From a virus, in IMG/VR virus record IMGVR_UViG_3300025418_000694, positions 31,818-95,817 of that record: 64,000 nucleotides of DNA, one strand, 5' to 3'. Shown piece by piece: positions 54,533 through 63,288 of this stretch (the stretch's first letter is position 1; every line of letters starts with the position of its first letter). The position numbers and the translations under genes are program-made. Below the pieces are notes generated by a model. It worked only from the letters and a program-made list of their open reading frames with translations, was not told where the DNA came from and ran no database searches.

Positions 54533-55271
54533 ATGCCTTGCAGGTCTTCTTCACCTCCCCAAGGCGTGGGCCTGGGTTACGGTCAAGAATAGATTCAATA
54601 ATCTTTGTGCGGTCAGACATGCTTAGATTTAATACTGTGCTTGCTCCCATAGAAGGCACATCATTTACTGATAAAACACATCCAGATAGAAGTAAAGTAT
54701 TAATTTCTGCAGAAGTTTTTTCTGCATTTTCTAATAGTTTCTTTTGAGTAAGACCTGTAGGAAGGGTTACTGTTACGTAACCTTTCTTTGTCTCTACTCT
54801 CCAAGTTCTATCTGCTGCAGGGTCATTGAGAGTCTTAGTTGGCACATCAACCTCAAGGTCAATAGAAACGTCTTGAGACTCTGCACAATTACCGCAAACA
54901 ATAGATAAGTCAAGAGTGTCTCCAAAAGTAATACGGCGCACACCTATTAAGATAGCGTCGCGATCACCAGATAGGAGCTTGTCTAAATCCTCAATGGTTG
55001 CATCCCTTGAGCCAATCTTGACAAGACCTCTTTGCAAAAGAACGTTAAGGGCTTTACCAGTAGTTGACGCTTTGGCAATAGCCTCTTCATCAATACCAGT
55101 TAGCTCTCGAACTTCTGCTGTCTTAATGACTTCACCATTTTCTATAAAGCCGCCAGGTAATCTGACTTCTGGCCCTAGAGGAGCCTTGGTCTCAATTACT
55201 TGAGCGGGCTCCTCCATTGCCTGTTGCGCAAACTTATTTACTAAGTCTGCATCTGTAATAACTTGTGTCAC
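54480..55271 (-). CDS. tail assembly/baseplate chaperone (T4 gp26-like)
   Basis: This 263-aa protein resembles the T4 gp26-type hub chaperone family: VRLPGGFI, LTGIDEEAIAKAS, LLQRGLVKIGS and DAILIGVRRITFGDTLDL. Two Cys pairs (CGNC, CKACG) make a zinc ribbon. It precedes the tape measure gene, the standard place for tail chaperones. The stop is followed in another frame by a 64-codon extension. Confidence 0.75.
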   Translation of the reverse strand: MTQVITDADLVNKFAQQAMEEPAQVIETKAPLGPEVRLPGGFIENGEVIKTAEVRELTGIDEEAIAKASTTGKALNVLLQRGLVKIGSRDATIEDLDKLLSGDRDAILIGVRRITFGDTLDLSIVCGNCAESQDVSIDLEVDVPTKTLNDPAADRTWRVETKKGYVTVTLPTGLTQKKLLENAEKTSAEINTLLLSGCVLSVNDVPSMGASTVLNLSMSDRTKIIESILDRNPGPRLGEVKKTCKACGEAIALPLSLVDLFRL

Positions 55272-55296
55272 GTGTAGTTCTCCTAATTAATTAGTC

Positions 55297-55953
55297 TTAG
55301 AGTGTTGCTAGAGGTGTATCTGGGTCTGCTGGGCTTCCGTCTGCCTTGGTGTAGTAAACAGATAGTCCTTCGTGAACCAATTGCATTGTTTCAAAAAGGA
55401 TTGCTCCATTTGTTGCATCCAAGTCGGTATAGTTTAGCCCAGTAATCCACGCATTGTGAATTTTAAAAGCCATTTTGGCTCTATCAGCTGTTGCATTTGT
55501 ATTTGGGTGGTCATTGACTGTCAATGTGATATCTACACGGAAGTTTCCTGGTGTAGATGAGCCATTAAGGCCAGAACCCTGAGCAGCTGAAAACATACCG
55601 CGCATCCACGCGATTGCTTGGTCATTTCCATATAGAACACCACGTGAGAATGTCACTGGTGAGAATGTGGTCATGCCAGGAATCTGGTGAACGGTGGTGT
55701 TGTATCCGCCTTCACGGTACTGGATAGCCTGTGTGTTGATAGACAACCCACTGACGTTTGTAAATCCTCCGACCCAGCCAGTTGAAACTCCACTTGTAGG
55801 TGGTGTTACTGTTCCAGCAGCGTCTTGGATGCGCTTATCAAATGGAGCAGTAGCATCTCCAGCTGATTGCTTAAAGCTAGCAGTAAACCTAAACCCGCGA
55901 AGTGGGTCAGTTGCTAGACTTGAGTTATAGGTAGCTAGTGTTGAACTTGCCAT
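55297..55953 (-). CDS. tail tube protein
   Basis: This 218-aa protein has DPLRGFRFTASF, GLSINTQAIQYREGGYNTTVHQIPGMTTFSPVTFSRGV and DITLTVND, the T4 gp19-like tube pattern. It follows the sheath gene directly. It forms the inner tube of the contractile tail. Confidence 0.92.
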   Translation of the reverse strand: MASSTLATYNSSLATDPLRGFRFTASFKQSAGDATAPFDKRIQDAAGTVTPPTSGVSTGWVGGFTNVSGLSINTQAIQYREGGYNTTVHQIPGMTTFSPVTFSRGVLYGNDQAIAWMRGMFSAAQGSGLNGSSTPGNFRVDITLTVNDHPNTNATADRAKMAFKIHNAWITGLNYTDLDATNGAILFETMQLVHEGLSVYYTKADGSPADPDTPLATL

Positions 55954-55968
55954 TTTTATTTATCTCCT

Positions 55969-57483
55969 TTACGCCACAGTAACGGTGGTTCCACCGTTGT
56001 ACTGACCGATGTTGATTACTACGAATTCAGCTGGGCGTTGTAGAGCAACTCCAACTTGAATATTTACAATTCCATTATCAATGGAACTTTGTGGGTTGTT
56101 ATCTGCGTCGCACTTAACGAAGTAAGCGTTAGCAGGACTTGTACCTGATAGCCCACCTTGAGACCAGAATGATGTCAAGAATGCGCTGCAGGTTGCGTTA
56201 AGACGAGCCCATAGAAGAGCATCGTTTGGCTCAAATACTGCAAAGCGTGTGATATCACGAAGAACCTTCTCAATGTAGATAAGGCTACGACGGACTGGTA
56301 CGTAACGGTCTACGTATCCACCCTTAAGTGTACGAGCGCCAAATACTACGATTCCAGAACCTGAGATATAACGAATTGCGTTAACTGGTGGGTTGGTGCT
56401 GTTTAGGCTATCCAAATCCGCCATTGATAGTGAAGGAACTGATACAACGCCTGCAAGACGAGCTTGTAGACCAGCTGGTGCCTTAAAGACTCCACGAGAT
56501 GTATCTGTTGCTGCATATAGACCTACTACAGCGGGACCTGCTCCAACAGTCTTAACTGCGCCTGTTGTAGCACCTACAGAAGCTGTTGGGTCAGCAATTG
56601 TAAGTTGTGGGTAGTAAACAGCAGCATATGAAGTTGCTGTATAGGTAGCTGCAAGTGATAGTTGGTTGGCTGCAGTGTCGTTAATTCCATCAATGACTAC
56701 AAAGACATCGTTTGGACGAGTTGCTCCAGTTGCATATGAGATAGCTCCATTGACTGTTGTAGCATCTGTGTATCCTGGGATGTTAAGTACCAAAGATTGT
56801 GGGATGGTGTCATATAGGCTAAGTGAGTTTAGGATATTTGTGCTTGTAACAGCTGAGCCGTCTGAGCCTGTGCTTAGAGCAGAGTTTGTAACTGTTGATG
56901 GGTTACGGGTTGCTCCAGTAGCGGTTGAGCCCATATCTGTTGCTACAAGATATGTTGAGTTGTTATTAATAACTGTTACAGCATATCGAGAATCTGTAGC
57001 TGTCATTGATACGTCGTTCCATTGCTCAACAATGTTTCCAGCAGCAGAGCCAGCATAATAAACTACAACGTTAAAGTAACCAGTAGTTGTAGAGGCAGCA
57101 ATGCTGATATTGATGCTGTTGCCCCAAGCGCCTACGTTTGCTGCTGTTAGCCTCAAAGTAGCGGCAGGGGTACCTGCTCCATCATTAAATGTGCGGGTAG
57201 CGGCTGATGCGCTAGAGCCAGCAACACGAGTTACATAGGCTGTGTTTCCGCCATTAGCAAAGTACATGTACAGAGCAAGTGGAAGGTTGTTAGATTGAGT
57301 TGTGTTCCAAGAACCAAATGCGTTTACATATTGGCTCCAAGAAGTTACCAAAGTAGGTGTTGTTGGTCCGCGGTCATTCGCGCCAACAAAGGCAGCAACA
57401 GTATTTGATGCCGCTCCTGCTAGTGGTTGAATAGGGTTTAGCGTCTCTTGAACGTATACCCCAGGGCGTAGGTAGGTTGCCAT
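55969..57483 (-). CDS. contractile tail sheath protein
   Basis: This 504-aa protein begins TYLRPGVYVQETLNPIQPLAGAASNTVAAFVGANDRGPTTPTLVTSW, the sheath signature, and ends with a domain containing VPVRRSLIYIEKVLRDITRFAVFEPND and LWARLNATC. It establishes myovirus morphology. Confidence 0.95.
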   Translation of the reverse strand: MATYLRPGVYVQETLNPIQPLAGAASNTVAAFVGANDRGPTTPTLVTSWSQYVNAFGSWNTTQSNNLPLALYMYFANGGNTAYVTRVAGSSASAATRTFNDGAGTPAATLRLTAANVGAWGNSINISIAASTTTGYFNVVVYYAGSAAGNIVEQWNDVSMTATDSRYAVTVINNNSTYLVATDMGSTATGATRNPSTVTNSALSTGSDGSAVTSTNILNSLSLYDTIPQSLVLNIPGYTDATTVNGAISYATGATRPNDVFVVIDGINDTAANQLSLAATYTATSYAAVYYPQLTIADPTASVGATTGAVKTVGAGPAVVGLYAATDTSRGVFKAPAGLQARLAGVVSVPSLSMADLDSLNSTNPPVNAIRYISGSGIVVFGARTLKGGYVDRYVPVRRSLIYIEKVLRDITRFAVFEPNDALLWARLNATCSAFLTSFWSQGGLSGTSPANAYFVKCDADNNPQSSIDNGIVNIQVGVALQRPAEFVVINIGQYNGGTTVTVA

Positions 57484-57506
57484 TAGATTATCTCCTTATT
57501 ATTTAC

Positions 57507-58148
57507 TTAGTTAACGGATGGTGGTAGAGGTATCATGCCAGACGGGATATACGATGTAGTAGCGTTGATATCGACATACTGAACATTCTTTGTAGCAGTG
57601 GCTGCCTGTGCAGGAGTCATTTCACTGAGTACTCGAATGGACAATACATTTCTCAAAAGACGACGGTTTCCAGTTTCACCTTCAACTGCGTCTCTCTTTA
57701 CAAATCCATCAAGAAACATTGAACGGCTACTGTTCTCAGTACCTAGTTGATTAGGCACGATTAGGTATCCGTATTTTGATGGAAACTTATTTAGTAGTTG
57801 GTACATAAGCGCACGGTCATGGCGCGGATGGCGAGAGTAAGAAGTCACTTGGTAGATAAGGTCATAGGCAACAGGTGTGATGTATGTATATGAGTATCCA
57901 GATACTGGTGTCTGTGTGCCGCGGTTATCGTTATCTACCATGTAACCGTATGTCTGACGTTCATTACCAGGCATGATGTCAATAAGGTCAATTGTGATAA
58001 ATGGAAATGTTTGGTCACGAACTTCCACGTCAGGGTAGCCAAACCAAGCCTTAACTGGTCGACTAGCATTAACGTCATCAGATACTGTGATGCCTGAGAG
58101 CAAATTCTTAAGGGCTAGGTCCTCAGCAATAATAAATGGATTACCCAT
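57507..58148 (-). CDS. tail terminator/completion protein
   Basis: This 213-aa protein is located just before the sheath gene and has KAWFGYPDVEVRDQTFPFITIDLIDI and AYDLIYQVTSYSRHPRHDRALMYQLLNKFP. This fits the neck or tail-completion proteins that cap contractile tails. Assignment is from position and shape. Confidence 0.65.
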   Translation of the reverse strand: MGNPFIIAEDLALKNLLSGITVSDDVNASRPVKAWFGYPDVEVRDQTFPFITIDLIDIMPGNERQTYGYMVDNDNRGTQTPVSGYSYTYITPVAYDLIYQVTSYSRHPRHDRALMYQLLNKFPSKYGYLIVPNQLGTENSSRSMFLDGFVKRDAVEGETGNRRLLRNVLSIRVLSEMTPAQAATATKNVQYVDINATTSYIPSGMIPLPPSVN

Positions 58149-58486
58149 TACATAATCCCCAATGAGTAAAAGAGCTCTGGAATTATTTGTTCTTCTAAAA
58201 TCTGTTTGATAATAGAAGGGGCTCTATAGATGAATGGGCGGATAACAGCGTTAGGGAGCCCTTGAAAGGCGCCGTATTCCAAGTCTTCAATCTCTTGGCG
58301 CATGCTGTCTGGGTAATTAACAAAGATCTCAAAGTCTTCGTTGAGCTCTACAGATAAACTCAAAATAATGTCTTCAGGCCAGCCAGATTTTTCAGCTAGG
58401 GAGTGAAGTAGATTTGTTAGCGGCTCAATAAGCTCTTTGGCAGCCGAGTCAGAAAGATGCTCTAGGTTATCGTTTTTTAATAACAC
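58148..58486 (-). CDS. neck-region hypothetical protein (112 aa)
   Basis: The product contains LIEPLTNLLHSLAEKSGWPEDIILSLSVELNEDFEIFVNYP and a C-terminal helical part. It has a GTG start overlapping the 50-aa gene by 20 nt. It is probably a virion connector or tail protein by position; no family is recognised. Confidence 0.6.
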   Translation of the reverse strand: MLLKNDNLEHLSDSAAKELIEPLTNLLHSLAEKSGWPEDIILSLSVELNEDFEIFVNYPDSMRQEIEDLEYGAFQGLPNAVIRPFIYRAPSIIKQILEEQIIPELFYSLGIM

Positions 58487-58619
58487 GCTTAACCGCTTTG
58501 CTTATTAGATATCCTGCAGCCACTCCTTGGAGTAACTCTGTTTTGCCAGGGTGAGGGATATTATCGACAATTGCTTGAGCAAATTCGATATCCGACGGTT
58601 TGTCTAGTTTTTCAGACAC
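58467..58619 (-). CDS. hypothetical protein (50 aa)
   Basis: A GTG start with AAAGGAG upstream opens MSEKLDKPSDIEFAQAIVDNIPHPGKTELLQGVAAGYLISKAVKRVIKK. The helical C-terminus is mildly hydrophobic and basic. It is coupled to the 112-aa gene by overlap. Confidence 0.6.
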   Translation of the reverse strand: MSEKLDKPSDIEFAQAIVDNIPHPGKTELLQGVAAGYLISKAVKRVIKKR

Positions 58620-58704
58620 GGCAAATCTCCTTTAGGAGGCAAGATACTTCGCAAGGGTGGTGCTTAGTTCCCCGCACGGGAAACTACTATAAGGATAAAC
58701 GAAA

Positions 58705-58722
58705 GGGCGCCCGTAGGCGCCC
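58705..58722 (-). terminator. hairpin terminator after Lys-rich gene
   Basis: GGGCGCC (58705-58711) pairs with GGCGCCC (58716-58722) around CGTA. On the minus strand it follows the Lys-rich gene and is followed by TTTCG, so it is a moderate terminator separating that gene from the tail operon. Confidence 0.7.
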
Positions 58723-58742
58723 TCAAGTCATTTCTATTTTAA

Positions 58743-58967
58743 TTACTTAGACTTCTTCACCTTAGCGGCTAGAGCCTTGTCCATCTTTGCATCAGCCTTG
58801 GCAGATGGCTTCTTAGCATCCATCTTCTTATCAGCCTTTGCGAATGCTGACTTTTGCTTAGGGGTCATGCCCTTCATAACTTTGGCGTCTTGCTTCTTAT
58901 CGGCTTTCTTACCCTTGCCGTATCCGACTTCGCCCTTTTTCTTACCGCAACCACATGACATGCACAT
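58743..58967 (-). CDS. Lys-rich protein with Cys start (74 aa)
   Basis: The product begins MCMSCGCGKKKGEVGYGKGKK and is followed by Lys/Ala/Asp repeats (ADKKMDAKKPSAKADAKMDKALAAKV). The CSCGCG start followed by basic repeats suggests a nucleic acid-associated or virion protein. A family cannot be assigned because of low complexity. Confidence 0.6.
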   Translation of the reverse strand: MCMSCGCGKKKGEVGYGKGKKADKKQDAKVMKGMTPKQKSAFAKADKKMDAKKPSAKADAKMDKALAAKVKKSK

Positions 58968-59140
58968 TATTTCTTCTCATCTCTCTTGCCCTTAACGGCA
59001 AGTTTAGTCATTTTCTTTTTACCATACTTTTTAATGCCTGCTGCAGCGGCTACCGCGGCAGGATCCTTAGCGCCTGACTTCTTAGCTTCAGATTCAATCT
59101 TCTTGAAACGAGCTCCTGAGCCTAACTTAGCTTTTGCCAT
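58967..59140 (-). CDS. basic hypothetical protein (57 aa)
   Basis: The ATG at 59140 begins MAKAKLGSGARFKKIESEAKKSGAKDPAAVAAAAGIKKYG, and the TAA overlaps the next ATG. GARFK and AAAAGIKKYGKKK are motifs I have seen in small phage proteins, with unknown role. It is one of four consecutive tiny basic genes. Confidence 0.65.
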   Translation of the reverse strand: MAKAKLGSGARFKKIESEAKKSGAKDPAAVAAAAGIKKYGKKKMTKLAVKGKRDEKK

Positions 59141-59264
59141 CTTTTTTCTCCTTCTTAACTTTCTTAGGTAATTTACCTTTTGGTGTTTCTTTCTGCCATT
59201 GGCGCGCCATCTCTGGGTGGGTAGCGTACATCCACTTTTCTTGGGCTTCAGATTTAAATGGCAT
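59127..59264 (-). CDS. conserved MPFKSEAQ protein (45 aa)
   Basis: The product MPFKSEAQEKWMYATHPEMARQWQKETPKGK matches a conserved short phage family starting MPFKSEAQ-x3-WM. The remaining tail is Lys-rich. Its function is unknown; its wide occurrence in phages supports a real gene. Confidence 0.75.
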   Translation of the reverse strand: MPFKSEAQEKWMYATHPEMARQWQKETPKGKLPKKVKKEKKDGKS

Positions 59265-59353
59265 TACTTACCTTTTACTTTAATTGAAGCTTTCTTTGTT
59301 GAAGAGGCTGAGACTTTAATGCTCTCGCCTTTTTTAGTTATGCGGATACTCAC
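59264..59353 (-). CDS. basic mini-protein (29 aa)
   Basis: A GTGA overlap starts this frame and a TAATG overlap ends it. MSIRITKKGESIKVSASSTKKASIKVKGK is a basic beta-like repeat. Supported by coupling on both sides only. Confidence 0.45.
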   Translation of the reverse strand: MSIRITKKGESIKVSASSTKKASIKVKGK

Positions 59354-59658
59354 GCAGTTGTCACCATTAATGTAGCAACTTTAGGTGAACCTGAAGCAGC
59401 AATTGCGTAGATCTTCTCTGAAGGGCTTAAGCTGTCAAGAGTAATCGAAGCTCCAGCGGCAAGTGAAGCGCCATATGAAGTAGATGTTACGCTTGAAGAT
59501 CCAATATAGACAATGATAGAAGCGTCTGTGTTTTGGATAGAGATAGAGCCGTACTGCCAAGTGTTGCGGGTTTCTGGTCCCACGGTAACTGCAGGATCAT
59601 TGTTAAGTAGTGTAGCTGTTGACGAGTTTAACGTAACAACTGAGTGTGTTAGTGCCAT
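59350..59658 (-). CDS. small structural/decoration-like protein (102 aa)
   Basis: The product is Ser/Thr/Val-rich and beta-predicted: NSSTATLLNNDPAVTVGPETRNTWQYGSISIQNTDASIIVYIG. This looks like a small virion protein that coats the capsid or fibre. Assignment by composition and position only. Confidence 0.55.
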   Translation of the reverse strand: MALTHSVVTLNSSTATLLNNDPAVTVGPETRNTWQYGSISIQNTDASIIVYIGSSSVTSTSYGASLAAGASITLDSLSPSEKIYAIAASGSPKVATLMVTTA

Positions 59659-59666
59659 GGGTCTCC

Positions 59667-60197
59667 TTAGTTGGCGTACTGAGCAAATTGAGGGTCATTG
59701 ACAAGTTCTTCAGGCATGACCTGAATACAGTCAATGGCTAGCAAAGTATAGCGTTCAGCAACTATACCGCGTTGCTGGGTCAAATATGGGCGATACACTT
59801 CGCCTTTCCATACTACGCGGCTCTTATCTTGCTGGCCGATAGAGTAAATCTGAGATTCAAGAGTTGGGTCAATTTTATTAAGGTCTTCAATGTTAATTGT
59901 AAGGTGGAGCTCATCGGCTTTATAGAAACCAGCCTGAGAAGTCTTAGCGCTACCTTGAGAGATAACGGCGCGCACAATAGGAATGCTATAAGGGCCATAC
60001 CATTTACGGCCACCACCAGAGGCAGATACCCCATCGCCCACATCATAGATAGGGTCAATGTTTGTGTCGGTGATATCAAAGAACCACCATTGAGCAACTG
60101 TGCCTACGGGATTGCGCAACTCAGAGTTAACACCAGATAAGATGTCATTGGTTTCAAAGTCGGAGTTAAACCGACCGCCTTGAGTGTATCCGCGCAT
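59667..60197 (-). CDS. putative structural protein (176 aa)
   Basis: The product begins MRGYTQGGRFNSDFETNDILSGVNSELRNPVGTVAQWWFFD and includes ELHLTINIEDLNKIDPTLESQIYSIGQQDKSRVVWKGEVYRP. It lies between the fibre genes and the tail genes and is probably a neck or head-tail protein. No clear family. Confidence 0.55.
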   Translation of the reverse strand: MRGYTQGGRFNSDFETNDILSGVNSELRNPVGTVAQWWFFDITDTNIDPIYDVGDGVSASGGGRKWYGPYSIPIVRAVISQGSAKTSQAGFYKADELHLTINIEDLNKIDPTLESQIYSIGQQDKSRVVWKGEVYRPYLTQQRGIVAERYTLLAIDCIQVMPEELVNDPQFAQYAN

Positions 60198-60211
60198 ACT
60201 TTTATTATCCC

Positions 60212-60652
60212 CTATTTATCTGAATTTGTAAGGTGCTGCGCAGCAGCTTCTGTGCCCGCTTTTCTATATCTAAAAGTCTCCCACAAAGGGGCTGGAATTG
60301 AATGTATACCGTAGAGAGTTCTGTGATGAGCGGTGCAGAGAACCTCTAGATTGCCTGGACTTTCAATCCAATTTTGAAACTCTTCATCGTTCTCAAAGTG
60401 GACTCCAAAAGCGCGCTCAACCTTTGTTGGGTCCATAGAGTTAACCTGTGAAAACTCAATATGGCTGTGGTGAAGCTCAGGGCCTCCAGAGCACAGGTCA
60501 TCATTAATAATGCACTTCCATAGTCCAGCTTTTTTAATTCTAGCTTTAGCCTGATTAAAGAGATGATAATGGGGGTCTGACTCTCTAGGTTCATGCTCAG
60601 GAGTAGATACAACTAAATGTAAGTTTAATTGTTCTTTATGGGCATCGGTCAT
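60212..60652 (-). CDS. HNH endonuclease
   Basis: This 146-aa protein has an HNH core: CSGGPELHHSHIEF (HH), NLEVLCTAHHRTLYG (N and H) with CIIN and LCTAH cysteines binding zinc. HNH genes next to structural genes are common in phages and often needed for packaging. It could instead be a homing enzyme. Confidence 0.85.
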   Translation of the reverse strand: MTDAHKEQLNLHLVVSTPEHEPRESDPHYHLFNQAKARIKKAGLWKCIINDDLCSGGPELHHSHIEFSQVNSMDPTKVERAFGVHFENDEEFQNWIESPGNLEVLCTAHHRTLYGIHSIPAPLWETFRYRKAGTEAAAQHLTNSDK

Positions 60653-60693
60653 CTACCCATTATCTCTTACTTATATTCTTTTAAAGCCCAAAA

Positions 60694-61392
60694 CTACTTG
60701 TACTCTTTTTTATTCCACCAGAACTTCTTATAGCGGTCAAAGAAGACACGTCCAAATTTACGCATATCAACGTCATATTTTTTTCTTTCTTTCTCCCCAC
60801 CAATTGATGATGTCCAGTCTTCACGCTTGAAAGGAATAATCTGTAGGAATGGAGTACCAGCAGGAATCATGCCCTCAAACTTAGGGTCCCGTAACTTAAG
60901 GAACATATTAAATGGGATTGAGAAGTCATCGCTATCTACAATTCCACTGGCGCAACTAATAGGCGCAGGCTCATGGTGTTGTGGTTCCATAACCATAATT
61001 GACCAACCCTTAGGAGTCTTAATGGACCAAGGTATAACAATTCTTACTGCGTAGTTAATATCGCGTGAGTACGGATGATTTTGAAACTGCTCCATAGATT
61101 GAAAAGCAATAGCCTCATTTGCTCCCCATTGAAAATACGGACCTTCAGGAGTCTGACGAATATAAATATCGTACGGGGTCTCCATAATGTAACCAGCAGT
61201 CATCATGTCCCATAGAGGCATACAGCGCTTAATAGTTGCCATAGGTGAGCCATCTAGAGTTGGCGCCTTCTTACCATCTGGACTTGTATATGCCTTGGCA
61301 TCTTTATACCATTGAGGAATGTACTCAGTAGCAGGTTTTGGCTTTTCTAATACACCCTCTGGATTGTGGATGTCTGTAAAAATAATCTCCAT
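60694..61392 (-). CDS. DUF6065-like phage protein (232 aa)
   Basis: The product begins MEIIFTDIHNPEGVLEKPKPATEYIPQWYKD, followed by PMATIKRCMPLWDMMTAGYII and SWSIMVMEPQHHEP. This pattern, an IPxWY start and a CMP-x2-D-x2-TAGY motif, is one I recall from T4-like cyanophages and marine phages under DUF6065. Its role is unknown; placement with fibres suggests an assembly or receptor-related function. Confidence 0.6.
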   Translation of the reverse strand: MEIIFTDIHNPEGVLEKPKPATEYIPQWYKDAKAYTSPDGKKAPTLDGSPMATIKRCMPLWDMMTAGYIMETPYDIYIRQTPEGPYFQWGANEAIAFQSMEQFQNHPYSRDINYAVRIVIPWSIKTPKGWSIMVMEPQHHEPAPISCASGIVDSDDFSIPFNMFLKLRDPKFEGMIPAGTPFLQIIPFKREDWTSSIGGEKERKKYDVDMRKFGRVFFDRYKKFWWNKKEYK

Positions 61393-61441
61393 CTATCGCT
61401 CCCTTGTTAGGGTGCTAGGCTACCACAGGTTTAAGAAAAGA

Positions 61442-61828
61442 CTATACGTTTTTAGGGACTTCAATCCAAGACACGCTTGGCTCATCCCATTTCCAACGTG
61501 TTGTTTCAGTAGCCTTTGGGCGTGGGGTTGGTGCTTCCCATAGGCAAGTATCCTCATTTAATAACCAAGATGGGTATGGGCTAGGTGGAATAAAAGCATC
61601 ACGAGTTGCATCATAGGTAAAACCAATACCCGCATAATTTTTACGAAACGGTGTGCCTTTATCATTTACTCCACCATACGTATTATATGAAGTTCTTAGA
61701 CATCTTTGTCCTTGAAAATTACCGTACCAAGTTTCAGGGTCAAGCCCATCAATAAGTTCAGTCTCATCTTTGCCTACAATAACTTGTGTAACAATATTGT
61801 TTTCATCAAGAAAAGCATAATGTGCCAT
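61442..61828 (-). CDS. fibre-partner protein, copy 2 (128 aa)
   Basis: The product MAHYAFLDENNIVTQVIVGKDET...RKNYAGIGFTYDATRDAFIPPSPYPSWLLNEDTCLWEAP is a paralogue of 63288-63704. This family is common beside tail fibres in cyanophages. Its ATG overlaps the fibre stop, so it is translated with the fibre and may be a chaperone or tip protein. Confidence 0.8.
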   Translation of the reverse strand: MAHYAFLDENNIVTQVIVGKDETELIDGLDPETWYGNFQGQRCLRTSYNTYGGVNDKGTPFRKNYAGIGFTYDATRDAFIPPSPYPSWLLNEDTCLWEAPTPRPKATETTRWKWDEPSVSWIEVPKNV

Positions 61829-63288
61829 TAAAATGTCACCGTACCTGTTCCCGCTGTAAATGTATAAACCTTATTACTGCCAATTGTTGTTGGACCTGAG
61901 TAAGTCAAGCCACCGCTAATGGTTGTAATATTTGCGTAACTGCTTGGGTAGGCAATAATAACAACACCAGAACCGCCCGTGCCGCCTGGGGAAATATTAC
62001 CGCAACCACATTGATCAATCATTCCCCCGCCGCCGCCTCCACCAGTATTAACAGTTCCTGGTTTTCCAAAAGAGCTACCGTAGCCTCCACCAGCACCACC
62101 GCCACCGCTTCCGCCAGTACCGCCAGACACAACTTGCTGGTTTCCGTTTCCAGCACCACCGCCACCGCCGCCAGCATAAGTAGTACTATTTATTGTAAAT
62201 ACTGAGCCGCTTCCGCCAGCACCACCATTTCCACTACCAATAACGCCAACTTTAACGTTATTACCTCCAACGGCTCCTGCGCCGCCTCCACCTGCCCCGC
62301 CATACCAAGTCGTTACACCGTTTCCGCCGTTGTTTCCTTGTCCAGCAGTTCCAGCACCACCACTGTTTGTAGTTCCAGACCCACTACCGCCACCTGAACC
62401 ACCTGAACTACCACCAATGTTTCGTCCACCACCACCACCACCAATAGATGTTATTGATGAAAATACAGATGAACTACCACAACTTTGTCCCATAGGTCCG
62501 CCAGCACCAACAGTTACTGTGTAAGCCGTACCAGGGGTAACGGATAGCGTTGATGTTCTATAACCTCCAGCACCACCACCGCCTTGACCGTGGTAATAAC
62601 CACATACAGGAGTTGAAGAATTGTAAGGGGCACCGCCACCACCTGCAACAACTAGGTAGGTAACAGAAGAGGTTGTAAATGTTGATGTAACAGCGTTAGA
62701 TGCAGAAGATGCAGCAGATGTTCCATTAGCATTTGTAGCGGTAATTGTGTAGGTGTAAGTTCCAGCGACTGTTTCATTAACTGTAATTGGGCTTGAGGAG
62801 CCAGTACCAGTTACTCCAGAAGAAGAAGTTGCCGTGTAAGATGTAATAGTTTTTCCACCAGATGATGCTGGCGCGGTAAAAGGCACAGATACAACTCCAC
62901 TAGTTCCACCAGAAGCAGTTCCAATAGTAGGCGCGCCTGGCACTGTAGTTGCGGTAATAGCGCCTGAAGAAGATGAGTTACTAGAGCTTCCAGTAGCATT
63001 AGTTGCCTTTACTTGGAAGGTATAAGAAGAGGTGCTTGTTAGACCAGTAACAGTTACAGGAGAAGAAGTTCCAGTACCAGTGATTGAGCCAGGGGTAGAT
63101 GTAGCTGTATAAGATGTAGGAGTTCCACCAGTAGCCGCTGGAGTAAATGAGACTGTAGCCGCGCCATTGTTTAAAGCGCGCCCAGTACCAACATCTGTAG
63201 CAGTACCAATAGTAGGAGCATCAGGTACATCTGGAATAACGACGTTAGTTAAATCTACATCTTCTTCACTAGCGTGTCTTACGCTCAT
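61828..63288 (-). CDS. Gly-rich tail fibre/adhesin with Fn3 domains
   Basis: This 486-aa protein has an N-terminal pair of Fn3-like repeats (PDAPTIGTATDVGTG and VPGAPTIGTASGGTSG, about residues 20-200) and a Gly-rich region at about 215-440 with long GGGGGAG runs and GGSGVVIIAYPSS. It ends YTFTAGTGTVTF. Such Gly-rich sheets resemble the adhesin of T4-like gp38 and bind receptors. Its stop overlaps the partner gene. Confidence 0.85.
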   Translation of the reverse strand: MSVRHASEEDVDLTNVVIPDVPDAPTIGTATDVGTGRALNNGAATVSFTPAATGGTPTSYTATSTPGSITGTGTSSPVTVTGLTSTSSYTFQVKATNATGSSSNSSSSGAITATTVPGAPTIGTASGGTSGVVSVPFTAPASSGGKTITSYTATSSSGVTGTGSSSPITVNETVAGTYTYTITATNANGTSAASSASNAVTSTFTTSSVTYLVVAGGGGAPYNSSTPVCGYYHGQGGGGAGGYRTSTLSVTPGTAYTVTVGAGGPMGQSCGSSSVFSSITSIGGGGGGRNIGGSSGGSGGGSGSGTTNSGGAGTAGQGNNGGNGVTTWYGGAGGGGAGAVGGNNVKVGVIGSGNGGAGGSGSVFTINSTTYAGGGGGGAGNGNQQVVSGGTGGSGGGGAGGGYGSSFGKPGTVNTGGGGGGGMIDQCGCGNISPGGTGGSGVVIIAYPSSYANITTISGGLTYSGPTTIGSNKVYTFTAGTGTVTF

